A stretch of DNA of 64,000 bases from Amblyomma americanum (lineage: Eukaryota > Arthropoda > Arachnida > Ixodida > Ixodidae). The position numbers and the translations under genes were made by a program. This document shows, piece after piece, positions 22,926 to 35,849 of this stretch (positions within the stretch are counted from its first letter, which is position 1; each line of letters opens with the position of its first letter). The stretch covers positions 186,534,084-186,598,083 of the forward strand of contig NC_135497.1 of NCBI RefSeq assembly GCF_052857255.1, read 5' to 3'. The notes under the pieces are model-generated. The model had not been told where the DNA came from. It did no database searches and worked only from the letters and a program-made list of their open reading frames with translations.

Positions 22926-25450
22926 ACGGAGGCAGATAGACAGCGGAGAAATTGCTGAGTGCGGGCTTAAGTGCTGGCGCACTAAAACTGCTTATAACTG
23001 AGGTGTAAAACAGGAGTAAAACTTAGCGTTTTTTATATCGGCCGACAAGTTTTGATCGTTATTAGGATCCGCCCTCAACCAATAATGGGCGAGTAGGTTC
23101 GAGGAGGAAGCCGGCGGAAAGGGGGGAGCGTCGCCACCTTCTCGCAGCAAATGCGGCCAAACACCTGAGCGGCGTTTCCTCCGGTCTGCGATTGCACTCA
23201 GCGAGTGGTATAACAACACTGCACATTACTGCCGTACAAACGAAGACGTACACGAAGCCGGAAAGTGACACACTATGTGCACTTAAATGCAGTAGTACGT
23301 CAACTGACAGCAAAATGGTAAACCTGCGTGCATGATAAGAAATACCATCTCATTATCAGTTTAAAAGTGAATATTGTTTCGCTGTGTTTGAGGGAGTAGT
23401 GGCTGCAAAGTGAGTATTAGAGAGAAGAAAAATAGAATGTTGCGATAACCCGCGTTTATCAGAACGTGAGCCAGAAAGATGTCTGTGTGTTTCTGTGGAT
23501 TGAACGTGGTTGGGCGTGTAGGTAAGCTCAAGAGGTTTCTTCCTGAGCCGTAGTAGGGTTATCTCTATGTCCTGAGCCCAGGAGGGGTGAGGAAGAGAGT
23601 TTTGCCACCTTTCTTAAGATTTGGAAGGGTAGCGACTCAAACAGAAGCCACAGTGCATGGCCCGGAAGATAACCCGGTGGGCTGCATGTTTTTGACATAG
23701 GGTGTACTACCTATTCATCGCTGAGCCGCTCTCCTAATACCCCATACTTCTCATTTACCGAAAAAAATATTCTGTTCGATGGAATTACACTGCCCTAGAA
23801 TCTAATATATCTAATGCAAAAAGCCGCGTTGTATCTTAACACGAGCTGCAATGACAACTGCGAACGTAGCGTACACCATCCATGCTGAGTTATTCTTTTT
23901 TCCATACGTAGGCCAAAGTGCTGTCTTTCTGATTTAATACTACTTCTTCCTATCCCCTGTGAGCGTCCAACGCTGCTTCCGCGAGACTTGCAGGCCCGTG
24001 TTGTTGTAAGCTGATGCGATTGTATATCATAATCCAATTGCTATTATCATAATTATCATAATTTACTTGCATTTACACAATCCTTTTTGCAATTATATCT
24101 TGGCGTACACAAATGCAGCTTTCATCGGCCTCATTTCTTGAAAACAGAACGCTTCATTATTAATAAGATTATGCTCAGAAAGAAGACAAGGGCAGACATC
24201 TGATTAAATATCCGGAAATATCCGGATTAGTCGTCAAGACCGGCAGAACGTGAGCGGGAGAGGAGCAGGAAAGGGGGAGAGGGGTGCTTCTGTTCGGCAT
24301 CTGCGCTGCGACGCACACCTAGTTTCTTCTTCTCCTCCTTCCACTTCTCTTTCTTCCCGTGGCTATATATTGATGCCAGTCGTCAGGCCCGCGCGTGCTC
24401 TTTCCTCTCAGTTTCCGATAGCAACTCAGTGGTAACTACTACTATGCGAGGGGGGTCTAGCCGCTCTGCTTCAAACACAAGGTTGAATAAGGCCTTTCCC
24501 GGACCTACTCTGTGGCCACGGGCCGTCATGTCTAACGTTCCATAGCGGTTCAGGTCTTGTCACCGTGGGCGTACTGGCGTGAACTTGTATAAAGCAGAAA
24601 CGGACGACCCCGTGGTTGCGAATGAGAGAGCTCTTCAAGCGTCACCTCCGAGGCTACGAGAAGGAAGGAAAGCAAACAAAGCAGGCAGACCGAGGGCGCC
24701 CACGTGGTGACAAATGACGGCGCTGCCGCGGCAGAATCAGCGGCGCTCTTCTCCGGTGGCACCGGCGGCGGCGGCAGCGCGCGCCACGCCCACCCAACCC
24801 GCACGGCTGGCGCACCTGTCCGTTCCCTGGCGCCGCCGACGCCTGGACTGGCCGGATCGATGATGGGCGCCCTCGAGCGACGGCGGGGCGCTGGCGTACG
24901 GCGAGCGCCGCCGTTACGCCAAGCACCTGCACAGCACACCCAATGCACGCGTACCATGGACTACGGGAACCATGTAACCACTGCCTTCGATGTCGTACCG
25001 CGCTCACAGCCAAGAAGTGTCCACTATGGAAAAGCGCAGCGCTTTGTTCCCGGCAGGGGTCACGGCGAGGTGGCGCACACTGCTGAGAACATGGCGGGAA
25101 AATGGCGTGTTGAAACAGGATCTGTAAGAGGAGCCGCACACAACTGTGTCTATTCTTACGTGTCCTGTCAAGACGACCTTTCCTCATTATGATCTTAAAT
25201 CCGCACTATAATATGCTACACAGTGCCACCGTGATGCACAGTTCGAACTGCGATGTGTGAGGGGATCTCGGGTTAGACTGTGCGTGTCGTAGTTAGTCGC
25301 GGACATCCAAAAGGATGCCTCCCGGGATTCGTGCGTTGTGACCTTTACGACTTTGCTGACGAGAAACGCGTACACCGTTGAAGGGAAACAGTCGCGAAAA
25401 TCTTCAGCAGCTCGTAAAATCTGGTTACGCGCTTGTGTCTGTGCTAGCGT
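22926..25450. other. non-coding stretch with GC-rich block
   Basis: No gene. 24690-24960 is GC- and CpG-rich and gives a 162-codon plus frame (24704-25192) and a 177-codon minus frame (24654-25187); neither has a domain. Near 24195-24235 ATATCCGGA is directly repeated. Confidence 0.45.
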
Positions 25451-25871
25451 GCTTTGGCATCCCCACGCATTTTCCCGCAGTGACTTTTACTTGAGCATCA
25501 GACTCAGCATTCGCGTTACAGCCAGTAGTTAGTGACTATTGAATGAAAAAGAAACGCACTACTCTTAATCTAAAGAAAAGCTCGTCGCGGAAGGGACGTC
25601 GTCACCATGGTAATAATTATCTGTGGTGTGCTTTGGGTACGAGTAACGAAGAGGCCATAACGCTTTGGCATCCCCACGCATTTTCCCGCAATGTCTTTTA
25701 CTTGAGCATCAGACTCAGCACTCGCGTTGTAGCCAGTAGTTAGCGATATTGCAATGAAAAAAAAAACTAGTCTTATTCTAAAGAAAAGCTAGTCGCGGCA
25801 GGGGTGTAACCATGGTAATAATTATCTGTGGTGTACTTTGGGTACGAGTAACGAAGAAGAGGCCAGAACGC
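25451..25871. repeat. 221-bp tandem duplication
   Basis: The block starting GCTTTGGCATCCCCACGCAT at 25451 restarts at 25672, giving a period of 221 bases. Both units contain TTTTACTTGAGCATCAGACT, GCCAGTAGTTAG, CCATGGTAATAATTATCTG and GGGTACGAGTAACGAAGA. The second unit is slightly shorter. Substitutions and small indels show the duplication is not recent. Confidence 0.92.
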
Positions 25872-28800
25872 TGTGGAGTACACTTTATTGGACGGTAGCT
25901 AAGGCATTTTTCCCGCTGCGCTCATGGCGGTGGTCACATTTATAGCGAGCCCCTGCAGACGTCATTCGTCACGCCGCTATAGGAATTGACGGCGCGTAGC
26001 TTTCACCTAGTTTCCAGAAACTCTCACGCTTGAACGACGCTGCATTCGTATACCTCGCATCCGAAGCTACTTCTGCGTTGCATTCACCACCAGTCATACT
26101 GAATGTCATACCGAACGCTACCGTGAACCAGTCTACAAAACTACATAAATGGGAGTTTGGGGGCCATCCAGTCCGCGGTTTGAAAGTTCCGGCGCACTCA
26201 TTTGCAGCAACGTGGCTGCAGTAGCGAAAGCCCCGTTAAAACCACAGTATATAGCAAAAAGCGCCGCTGTGGCCGCCGCCACCACAGACAATGTTGCTGC
26301 AACTTTCCGTTGTCGTTTTCCATGCCCTGCGCGGCCTCCGCCCTGAGCCGCAAAGAAGGCGAAGCGACACCGGGCGTCAGAGGTTCGCACGCCCTGGTCA
26401 CGTGATCTTTCTGAAACGCTACCGCTAGCACCGAAATCATCATAAACATTTTTTCTTCTATAAAAGTTTTTTTCTCTCTCTCTCAGCCCCGTGCGACCTC
26501 CTCTCTAAGCCGTAAAGAAGACAAAAGCCCGTGGGGAGCAGTCGTGTTGCGTACGATGGACCACCGAACACCACCGCGGTTGAGCTCCTTTTTGATGTAA
26601 TTAAGTATGAAAATAAAACCATAACTTCGGAACGCAGACTTTTCAGAACAAGTTGCGCTTCTTTCCTCCGTATACCATAAAAAAAGACACTTTTTCTCGT
26701 GGTCGAGGGTAGACATTAGCATTAAATGCTTCGCAGTGCCGGCGTAGCACATTCTGGAGACAGCCTCGATCGTTGCAAGGTCTCGTTTCGGCCAGACACA
26801 ACCACCCGTCCGCAGCGTCGCTCGGGCGGCAGAGTGCAGCGTTCAGTGCCGCTATCTTCCGCCACCTTCACTGATTAGAACAGGTTCCGCTTTGCTCCGA
26901 AGTGTGGCACCAGTTGCCGGTGGGGGCACGCATTACGCAACAGGCTCTCGCTTCGCCCGCACGTCACAAGGACTGTCCGTGCGCCGCTCGGGCTGCACAT
27001 GGGCTGCACAGCGAAGCATAGGCTCTTTCGCGCCGCGCGCTGACTTGGCCTACCGCGCGACTAGGAAGACGCTGGCAGCAGCACAACACGCGCGCATCAA
27101 GCAGTAGACGGAAACGTTCGCCAAAATTCGTGTAGGTTCGGCTCCGTGTTCTTTCTCCGTTCTGGCTCCAACGTCACCCGCGGCGCGTCGACAACGAGAG
27201 CTAAAGGCATTTCGTGCTTCAAAGTGCACGTCGGCCGAGAAGGGTACTTCCTTTCTTTCGGCTATGTAAACAAACGACCAAGTGGGCGTGAGGTCGCCAG
27301 GCAAAGAGTAACTCACTGCACTGGAATGGCCGACGATAAAGCCTGGCTCCGGCGATTCCGTCATGGTCCAGTCCTCACATCTTTGATGAACGAGGTGCCT
27401 AGTAGTTGATGATTCTGAAAAGGACTGCGGACCAGAAGCCAGTGCAGACATGAAGACATGTAAAGACATAAAGTTGAACTCATTCGTCAGCATGCATGCG
27501 CTTGAAGCGCCGTGAACGGAGTCCTAATTTGAGGGAGCCTTCACTCTGGATTCTTTTTTCGCTCCCATCAAACGTATGACGCGTCGCTTTGCACGAATAC
27601 CTCTCAATGCCATCGGTGTTAGCAAAGCGGAACAATATCTGTGCCGCTTTAACCGGGTGGCCTAAAACGCTGCTTTCAAATCGCAGGAATTCAGCCCGCT
27701 TGGGTTTAGCGGCCAGCCTCTGCCGCAAGTTACATTTTCTCTCCAGCCTTTCGAACGGTTGCGGTATGGTTGTTCTTGTCGACCTTATCGGTCTCGTTAT
27801 AACGCATTATGCACAAAAAAAATTGTGACTGAAGTTTGTTTCTCTGACTGGATAAACTGTACTGATCACTGTAAGATCCGAAACGGCTGGTCCCTGGCGC
27901 CTGATGTTTTATACTGCTTGGGCTCAGCCGCATAAACCGCTGCTGAGAGAAATGAGAAGGCGAATTATAATTGAGATATTCATACCAACGCCGCAAAAAT
28001 GACATTTCGCAATTAGGCCGCAACAGCCGGTCCACCACACTAGGCATCGGTGATTCGTGTCCCGTACACCCAACGTTAGCTGCATGGACTTGTGTACAGC
28101 TGGTGCCACGCCAGCCAAAAACGAAATGCGCATTGTAATACACAGGAAAAGCTACGCTTGTGCAGAAGCTGACGTATTCACGTCACATTTCTGAACCAAG
28201 AAAAACTGTCCCATCGGTTCATCCTGAGACGACCCTCTTTGCACGAAAGGTCAAGATGTTTACAATGCGGACGACTAGCTTGTCTCGAAGTTTAGTAAGA
28301 AATAGGCCTGCCAGCCTCCTACGTCACAGCGGAAGAAAGAAAGCCGCGGGGAAAAAGAAACGGCGCCACATGAGCGGCAGCTGCCACTGCGCGGGCCGCG
28401 CCTCGCGCCGAGGGAAGATAGGCGTGGGAAGCGAGTTCGGGCGTAAAAAGCAAACAGAGAAATCAAAGTCGGAAAAAAAGAGAAAACACAGTCGTTTTTA
28501 GGCCTTACGTCAACCGCCTCGCGCACGTGCGTATGTCTGGGTGGTACATATTTGACGGAGCGCGCAGCAGAAAACACAAATGCCCCTCCTGGTCGGTGCG
28601 CTGCATGAAATGCCAGAGCAGCCCCTCAGCGTTTTCCCACATTGTCTCTCGCTTCGCGTCGCGGCACATCGGTCATCTGGCCGCGTTGTTTGTTACTCTC
28701 GTCTTGCGCGCCAAGAATAGGTGGCCCCGCTATTTCTGCCGCCGATCGATGGCCGCTGCTTTCTATCCGGGCACCTTTGTTCTTGTCTGCCGGCCACGCG

Positions 28801-30683
28801 TAGGGAAGGGACAGAGAAGTCTCGGAGTTCAAGGTGCCGCGGCCCACAGCCTGCGGCGCTATTCGGAAACGGAGATGTGTCAAGGCACTTCCAAAATCTG
28901 CGGGGGAAAAAAAAAGAAATTGGCCATCCTCCTTATCGCGCAGAGCGGCAAAATAATTGCTGACTCACGTTAAAAATTGGGCTGGGGACTAAGAAAGGAA
29001 ACTTTCAGAGCACTTATTGCTCAGATCGGGGAAAAAAAAGTTCACGGTGTACCACGGTTGGAGACTCCGTGGAATCGCTTAAATTAGTTTAATTTCAGTT
29101 TACTCGTGTAATATCAAGCAATGCGCGTGTGCCTGAGAGAGAGAAGCGTGAGAATTTATTATAGGAACAAAATTTTCCGCGATGATACATTTTTTTTTGT
29201 GATGTCGAGAAAGTAAAAAAAAAAGATGAGCAGTAGGAAATTTCGAAACACAAAACCACGCTCTTGTACTACGTTCAAGTACAGGGTACGTCAAGGGGAA
29301 TGGGAGAAAACGATCGAAGGCCTTTTGACGCGATTAGTAAATCTCACCCGGCTTAGTTCTTGAAACTGTCCGAATCATCACCATCCTCACTTCTCGCTGC
29401 TACGGACGGAGTCGTTAACCTTTCACCTGCTATTGTTTGGAACATATCAAACGAATTTTTTTGTTATTTCCCTTTAAAATGCACCCTTGTTCGAAACTTT
29501 TCTTTTGTGGAAAACATCGCAAGTATAATATTTATTATCAGCCTATTTAAATAATTTTATTTACTGCAAGCAAGCGGACATATTTCGGGCCTTGTCACAG
29601 CCGAGTGTTTGTGTAGTCCTTTCGCAGGAAAAAACAAAGTTGCAATAAACAAAATAGAACAAACGTAATTACAAATTTGGTAATTTTCATGAAAGATAAT
29701 AGTAAACTAAGGCCGGTGTCTTTCACTAGCACAGAGTTATATGCAAATGTTCCATTTTTGGAACATTGGCGTTTGGCAGTAGCAGAATTTGAAGACAGGC
29801 GATATTTCTATCTTAGGGTCTCTTGCATTACGCCGGTTGGCGTAAAGGATTTCCCATTCTTTCAAACAAATGTGTGAGCAAAGGTTTGCGGAGCTTTTTG
29901 GGCAGCATGTTTGTCACGTGACATTATTTTTCTGCGCTAGTTCCACTGCTATTTATGTGTACCTTGGTGTGCATGCTTGCATATTAATTTGTTAAATGAA
30001 GTCCAATTTTTCTCATATCTTTCCAGTTGCAGCTGTCAGCCTTTCAAATCTTGATGTATAATTGAATGTGACGTTAAAATCTATACTTAGAATCATAATA
30101 TTGTCAGAATTGTATGTCATTGTACGTTTAATTCGCCCTTCCCGTTACAATCTCTGATGGGTTTGGCAGCAACAAATAAATAACAAGAAAACAGCGGCGC
30201 TCGAAGCGTGAATATCTTTTGCACTGAATATTATGTTGATGTGGGTTGTACGCTCAGTACACGGAGATTAAAATTAATGCGCATGAATTCAGTTCCGTTT
30301 CTTGTTGAGAACAGGTGTTAGTTTTTTTCAATTGAAAAGGAAATAAGTAAAATGTTTATATGCACAATGGTATTGGGCCCATAGCCAAGGCTAGTGTCGG
30401 GCCATCAAAATGATATCTTACAATTGCAGCAGAAGGAAGGAACACTGCTCACATCAATAAGTCAAAATAGCACAATCACAACAGACAGCAAAATACCACA
30501 ATCACACAAGGACAGCAGCTCCTGTTGATCCCTGCGGTGTAAAGCCATGCTCACTAGGGCACATAATACAATATTTGCCTATGAATTTCCGGTCGTGTAC
30601 ACACAGGAAAATTGCATGGATAATACCGAGGACCGAAACAGGCCTGCTCCTTCCGTTCCGCTATTCCTCGCTCCGCGTCGATG
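25872..30683. other. long non-coding stretch
   Basis: No host gene supported. Frames of 113-148 codons (27050-27493 minus, 27730-28143 minus, 28160-28501 plus, 28527-28973 plus) lack domains and overlap frames on the other strand. 26160-26486 may be the 3' end of another LINE on the plus strand, since it finishes in TATAAAAGTTTTTTTCTCTC, like the tail of the element at 21250. 28900-30550 is AT-rich and empty. Confidence 0.45.
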
Positions 30684-30697
30684 ATAGGAGCCAACTG

Positions 30698-30929
30698 GTT
30701 TATGGGGGTTCAACGTGCCAAAGCGACTCCGACTATGATGGACGCCGTAGTGAAGGGCTCCGGAAATTCCGTCCACCTGGGGTTCTTTAACGTGCACTGA
30801 CATCGCACAGTACACGGGCCTCTAGCACTTCGTCTCCATTGAAATTCGACCACCGCTGCCGGGTTCGAACCCGCGCCCTTCGGGTCAGCAGCCGAGCGCC
30901 GTAACCTCTGAGCCACCGCGGCGGGCGCT
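30698..30929 (-). mobile_element. SINE, subfamily B, full length with perfect TSD
   Basis: A perfect 14-base target duplication, ATAGGAGCCAACTG, at 30684-30697 and 30930-30943 defines both ends. On the minus strand the head has CCGCGGTGGCTCAGAGGTTA and B box GGGTTCGAACCC. The body shows CGATGTCAGTGCACGTTAAA and the 3' end GTTGAACCCCCATAAACC. The flawless duplication argues for a fairly recent insertion, although the body has drifted at several sites. Confidence 0.95.
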
Positions 30930-30943
30930 ATAGGAGCCAACTG

Positions 30944-33604
30944 TTCATGTGTTCGCCTCGGGTGAGTTCTGTTTTGACGACCTCTGTCTGGCGTCTTGGT
31001 TGCGACGCGCCTTCCTGACGAATGTTTGTGCTGCTAGCAGCTTTTACGCGCTTTTGTTGCCGTCATGTGACTCAACTAAGGTTAAGGGCCTAAAAGGGTT
31101 GCGCGCTTTAAATCAAAAGGTATGCATTCGTTCTAAAAAATAATTCGCCGCAGACCAAGGGAGGCGCGTATCTGTCTTCTGAAGCTCTGTAATTCGGCGT
31201 CGTGGCATATACCACTTTACAGTCGCTTCGTTCAGTGCAGGTATTCCACTGCTTGAATGCGGCTCATAAAAAGTTGTCGGAAGGTTCAATTTTTGCTTCT
31301 GTTTTTTTTCTGTGTCTCCTCGTTCACGCTATCCTGCTTTTCTCCTCCTGCCAGTTCTACCAAGGTGGTGTTGGTTTTACGCGTTGCTAGGATGCTTGTT
31401 TCCCCAGGGGTGCTGTCAGGGAGAATATGATGTGCGTTGCACGGCCAGAGAGGGAAAGCAAAGAAGGGGAAATCGTATCAAGGAGGGAGGGCTGGTGTCG
31501 AGTAGAGAACGCTCACTGCACCGACCGCACCGGTCGCCCGCATGAACCAGCAGGCGCTCGCACAAACATACGGCCACCTAGGCAAGGACAGGCCGGCCAA
31601 CCAGAGCGGATAGGAAAGGAGGCGCTGCTGGCAACGAGCCCCAGGCGTTCCGTTCCGGTCTGGCGGCGTATTTACCGCGCTACCACTGAGCCACGAGTAA
31701 TGCGATTATCCGGTGGTCGACCACCCGCTTCCGCTTAGCGTGGGCCTGTTACTCCGCAGTGCAGAAGCGCCGCTGTCCGTTTAGTGTGGACCGCGTCTTT
31801 CGCGGACGAGTGGCGAGCGAGTGAGTGGGAGAGAGAGAGAGTGAAATAGACACTTAGCAAAAGGCTGATGTGAGCAAGTGATTGAGTGAGTTATCGCGTA
31901 AATGAAGAGAGAAGTGGGTGAATTATTGAGTGATGCCGTCTGGCGACTTAGTGAATGCCGTGAGCTGCTTGTGGGGCGAATGAAATTCGGTGTGAACATA
32001 ACCGAACGTTGCCTTATTATTGTTGTCTATCTGTCTGTTGTTGCCAGGAAGAAAGAAAAGTGCACAGGCCTGCTCACTGGCTAAAGCCGAGCCACAATCG
32101 CTGCCACGTGCTGATAGTAGGAGCGTTCAAAGATATGATAGAAAGACAGGATAGAAAAAACGCGCTTCCCGTCCGTCCAGAGCAGCACTTCTAGGACCTG
32201 CATATGCCCACAAGGGGTTGTTTAAACGAGATCCAAAATTTCTCTTCTCCTGTTTTTGCAAGTGTTAGTCCACGGTATCACCGATTTCAGCTGGGCGAAC
32301 TACGCTGGGTTTTAAATTATCACTTACAATAACGACGTCGCGAAGGCAGACACTCACGGAATTCCAAAGGAAATTGTTGTAACACCAGGCAGCAGCAGCG
32401 CGGAAAATCTTTCACCGCCTGCGCACAGGGGGCGCGTGGTTAGCGGCCCTCAACACAGCAATGGCCGTGTGTAGACATCAGATGGCGCCACGTGTCTGCG
32501 TGGTGGGTGCACGCCTGTTGAGTCGGTACTAATCATATGGTGCGCACTGGCGGCAGAAACTATCTGTCGCCCAGCGCTCGAGATGGAACGATCATTTTGA
32601 CTCGCCTCTGGAAATTTACCACGCTGTGTTCATATATGACCTAACGCAATGGCTTCGACATTGGTGGAACCTTCCACAAGTACTGCTGCCAGTCGCCGAG
32701 AACGTGACCACCTTCGGAAGCGACCTTTACCACGAAAGAGGACCGACAACACGATCGCCTAAAGAGTGTCTGGAGAGATCTTTGACCACAGAAGAGGAGC
32801 GAGAGCAAGAACGCATTCGATCGGAAGGGGAAACACGGGTCAGTACGCATGCACTCCTGCATTGGGGTAGTGCAAGCGTATCACGGATTACACCGCTGAT
32901 GTTTATAATAGCGCCGCGTAATCGGCCTGAGCCAATGTTATACAGCACTTTAATAAAAAAAAAGTACAAAAGGAAAAAAGATGGTTAGTTTCTTAAGGAA
33001 CATTGGCTCCTATTTGCCTTTGGTGTATGCTAGCTAGTAAGCTCATACATGCGAGCTGGTAAGCTTGAATTTATCGCTTGAAAGGCGCGGACTTTAAGCC
33101 TGCTTTATTGCCGTGGTCAGTGTTGGAATGAATAATGAATTATTTTATTGCCTCCAGGGTGGCTCGTTGGCCTGGAAAGGAAAGAAATCGATTGGAACAG
33201 AGAAAGAAGGCACGCAGGGCGACTGGGGGGCGGAGAAGAAACCGAACAGGCCGGCCAGCGTTAAATCACGCCCACGATACCGCAATGATAGGAGTGATTC
33301 ATTCCTTTGGAACTCCTTTGGAGAGATGTCTGGAGTCGGCGCCCCCCCCCCCCCCTCCACTTTTGGTGGGAAATAAAACCCAGCATATAGGAAATATTTT
33401 TTTTTTTACAGCCTGTCTGGCAGCTCTGGCACCCCAGCAAGACGTAGCGTCTGCCATATAGCATCTCGGTGCTCTGTCATCCGCAAAATAATGCTGATCA
33501 CCTGTGCATATTCCTCCTCTCCGGCCTAAGAAGGTGTAGGTGCAGTGCCTCATCACCAGTTGACACCGAAAAGCAGAGAGCAGCTCGGAAAATTGGAGGG
33601 GACA
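30944..33604. other. non-coding stretch
   Basis: No gene. A 120-codon plus frame (32626-32988) has a charged stretch (TTEEEREQERIRSEGE) but no domain, and it ends in an A-rich tract containing AATAAA. 31685-31710 contains a partial minus-strand A-box-like sequence. C14 lies at 33342-33355. Confidence 0.45.
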
Positions 33605-34490
33605 CTTAAAGGGACTATGTAATAAATTAATTGAGATTACGTAAAGCAGACGAGAGATAGGCATTTCATCACTCGTCACCCCAACGCAAGAGTTTTTATG
33701 CTATCATCAATAACAACGAGGATATAGACGATTTAAAATTAGGCTCCTCCTCTCCTCCCTCAACTCGTACACGAGGAGCACCAGAAAAAAATCAAGAAAA
33801 CAGGTCTGGGACTGGGCCCCACCTTTGAATACGTCATCAGATGACGTTCGCTTTGCAGCTTCCGGTTGTCGCTCCCAGCCCCTCAGCAGCAGCGTCGGCG
33901 GCGTGGCGGCATCTCTCCGGTCTCTCTTCGCCTTCCTGGATTGCGGCGCGCGTCGGGTTTCTTTGCTTGTCGTCTGTTGTAGTTAGCAGTAATAAACCCG
34001 GACCTCGAGGTGCGACTGCTCGCTCTTGCGGCCGCGATGGGCATCGAGCCCTATGCGTGCCCACGAAGAGCCGTGCGAGTGGCTCCGGAACTCCCGACAG
34101 AAGGAGGCGGCAGAGGAAAATTGAAACCATATGCGCGAAGGCAATGCCCTGGCCCGCGCTTGCCCGAGAGGGTCGCGCGGCGGCACGAGCAGACGGAAGT
34201 GTGCCCGTGACGTCGTGGCTGCCGTGGCTCCAGCGAATGACAGCGTGTAGTGGCCTGGGGATGTCATGGTACAGTGACGTCTTACTTCCACGATTTTAGT
34301 TCCAAAATCGGTCACTACAAGCACACCAATCGGCCCGCGAATTTAAAAAAAACACGTTATTTTTTAATTTATAATAAATTGCCGGCTCAGTTCCGAAGGC
34401 TTATGCTTGGTGTGAATGCTCATTAGCATCATTTCTAAACATAGAAAACATTTACAAGCGATTTTGAATTCTTTGCATAGTCCCTTTAAG
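33605..34490. mobile_element. MITE with TTAAAGGGAC-type ends, copy 2
   Basis: CTTAAAGGGACTATG (33605-33619) is the exact reverse complement of CATAGTCCCTTTAAG (34476-34490). The similarity continues inward with drift: TAATAAATTAA against CAAAGAATTCA. The roughly 886-bp interior has a GC-rich centre with open frames up to 152 codons (33841-34299) that show no transposase motif. An R-A repeat copy starts immediately after the right end. Confidence 0.72.
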
Positions 34491-34765
34491 CTTCGCTTTA
34501 AGGGTATGTCGCGACAGCTTTAATAGGTAATGCCTCTATATGGGGAACTGGTCATTCTCGACTTTACATTCATAGAGCCCTGGGAGTCCTCGTACCGCTC
34601 CTGTCACAGTAGTGCAGCGCTACGCGATGCACCACCACCCTGCGATTGGCATGTACTGCCCCCCGGTGGAGATTGTGAGAACCGAGTTGCTCTTCCTGAG
34701 AAACCTCTCACTACCAGTCATTAGTTTAACTGGCACCTGCCACGGTGGTCAGGTTGTAGTGACGC
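34491..34765 (+). repeat. interspersed repeat R-A, copy 2
   Basis: Same block order as copy 1: GGGTATGTCGCGACAG, TTAATAGGTAATGCC, TATATGGGGAACTG, GGAGTCCTCGTACCGCTCC, then GAGAAACCTCTCACTACC and CTGCCACGGTGG.CAGGTT. The A-box-like block is diverged here. It lies directly against the MITE terminus, so the two may have inserted together or one into the edge of the other. Confidence 0.72.
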
Positions 34766-35548
34766 CACAAGGTAAAGCGGCTTATGTGGCCTGCGTAGGT
34801 TGCTTCTCCGGGGATTTTTCACGCACTATAGCGACGATGACGACGCGAGATTTTTTTTCAGAACGGGAGCCTTAACGCTAGCACGTTAAAACATTTGTTG
34901 CAGCGGTGGCACATTGATGGTAATGATAATAATGGCGGAAATAGTGAATGAATTTGTCGACAACAAGCAGGCATTTAAGGTACAGGAACATGTTTCTCCC
35001 GCAGAGTAAAAAAAAAAACATGAAATAAGAAAGAACGGTGAACCGAATTAAAAAGTGAAGTCTATGAAAAACTGGAAAATTAAAAATCTAGAAAGGTCCT
35101 TGGCGCAAAACTCATTTCTGCAAGCTACAAAAAGCTCAGCACTACTTCAAAAGCAGTTCGGGTAGCTTGAAGTCCAGCCCGATGAAACATCAATTCCCAT
35201 AAACTTGTGCATAGACGAAGCCTGCGTTTGTGAAGTGTATGGTGTAGCAAAAAAAAAATGTTAGACCTAATATTACCGGTTTAGCTCATTAAACAGCGAA
35301 AGCTGGTTGGCATTAGCGCCCGAGAAGCCTATAGTGGCATGTCCATTTTGACTTTTCACAGGCGACAGCCCGGGTGGGCGTCTCACGGGCCCGCTTTGGC
35401 GTCTATATGCTCACGTGCATTCTCGGCGTTCTTCGGGTTGCAGTGTTCGGTTCGATCCCGCTCCCGGCACACTTCAAGGACTCTATGGCTCGCTTACACG
35501 AATGAGTCTAGTCCCTAGTGTTGTCTTATTCCCAGTCTAAACCTTCCG
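34766..35548. other. non-coding stretch
   Basis: No gene. A lone B-box-like GGTTCGATCCC at 35451-35461 has no matching A box upstream. Confidence 0.5.
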
Positions 35549-35775
35549 TTGGTTTTGAGGAAAGGAAAGTAGCATAAGTGGCTCATTGGGTCAGTGGACG
35601 CCTCAATCGAGCTGTGAGGTGGCAGTGGTGCCCACCCAAAAACTGAGGCAGTTATGCGCATTTCCTGTTCTCAAAACCAACGCAGGGTTTAGACTCCGAT
35701 GATTTTGAGGAAAGGAAAAGGGGAGTAGACTGCTCAATTTCGCTTTGAGGTATGTGGCGGCGGTGTCCACCAAAC
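35549..35775 (-). repeat. two Ruka-like 3' tails on a different body
   Basis: Two units begin on the plus strand with TTTTGAGGAAAGGAAA (35554 and 35703). They continue with a TGGCTCATTGGGTCAGTGGA or similar and end in GAGGTGGCAGTGGTG or similar. Read on the minus strand, the end TTTCCTTTCCTCAAAACC matches the subfamily A SINE 3' end, while the rest is diverged. GTTGGTTTTGAG (35550-35561) and CTCAAAACCAAC (35671-35682) also form an exact inverted repeat around the first unit. Confidence 0.5.
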
Positions 35776-35849
35776 GCGTTTCGTGTAACCGTCACGCGGC
35801 TGCGATTGTACCCCTTAAGTTGCTCCTGCGCCCGCGCAAGTTCTTTTAC

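Noticed and set aside
24364..24412. TATATAT with a TCAGT initiator-like motif downstream
   Set aside because: The spacing (about 45 bases) does not fit the usual 25-30, and no gene follows.
24654..25192. 162-codon plus and 177-codon minus frames in a GC-rich block
   Set aside because: Both strands are open because stop codons are rare in GC-rich DNA; low-complexity Arg/Ala/Pro, no domain.
25451..25871. Direct repeats that might suggest a CRISPR array
   Set aside because: Only two long units in a eukaryotic genome; a tandem duplication.
31680..31710. Minus-strand A-box-like CTCGTGGCTCAGTGGTAGCG
   Set aside because: No B box at the required distance; too little to call a tRNA-derived element.
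35451..35461. Isolated B box GGTTCGATCCC
   Set aside because: No A box or SINE body around it.
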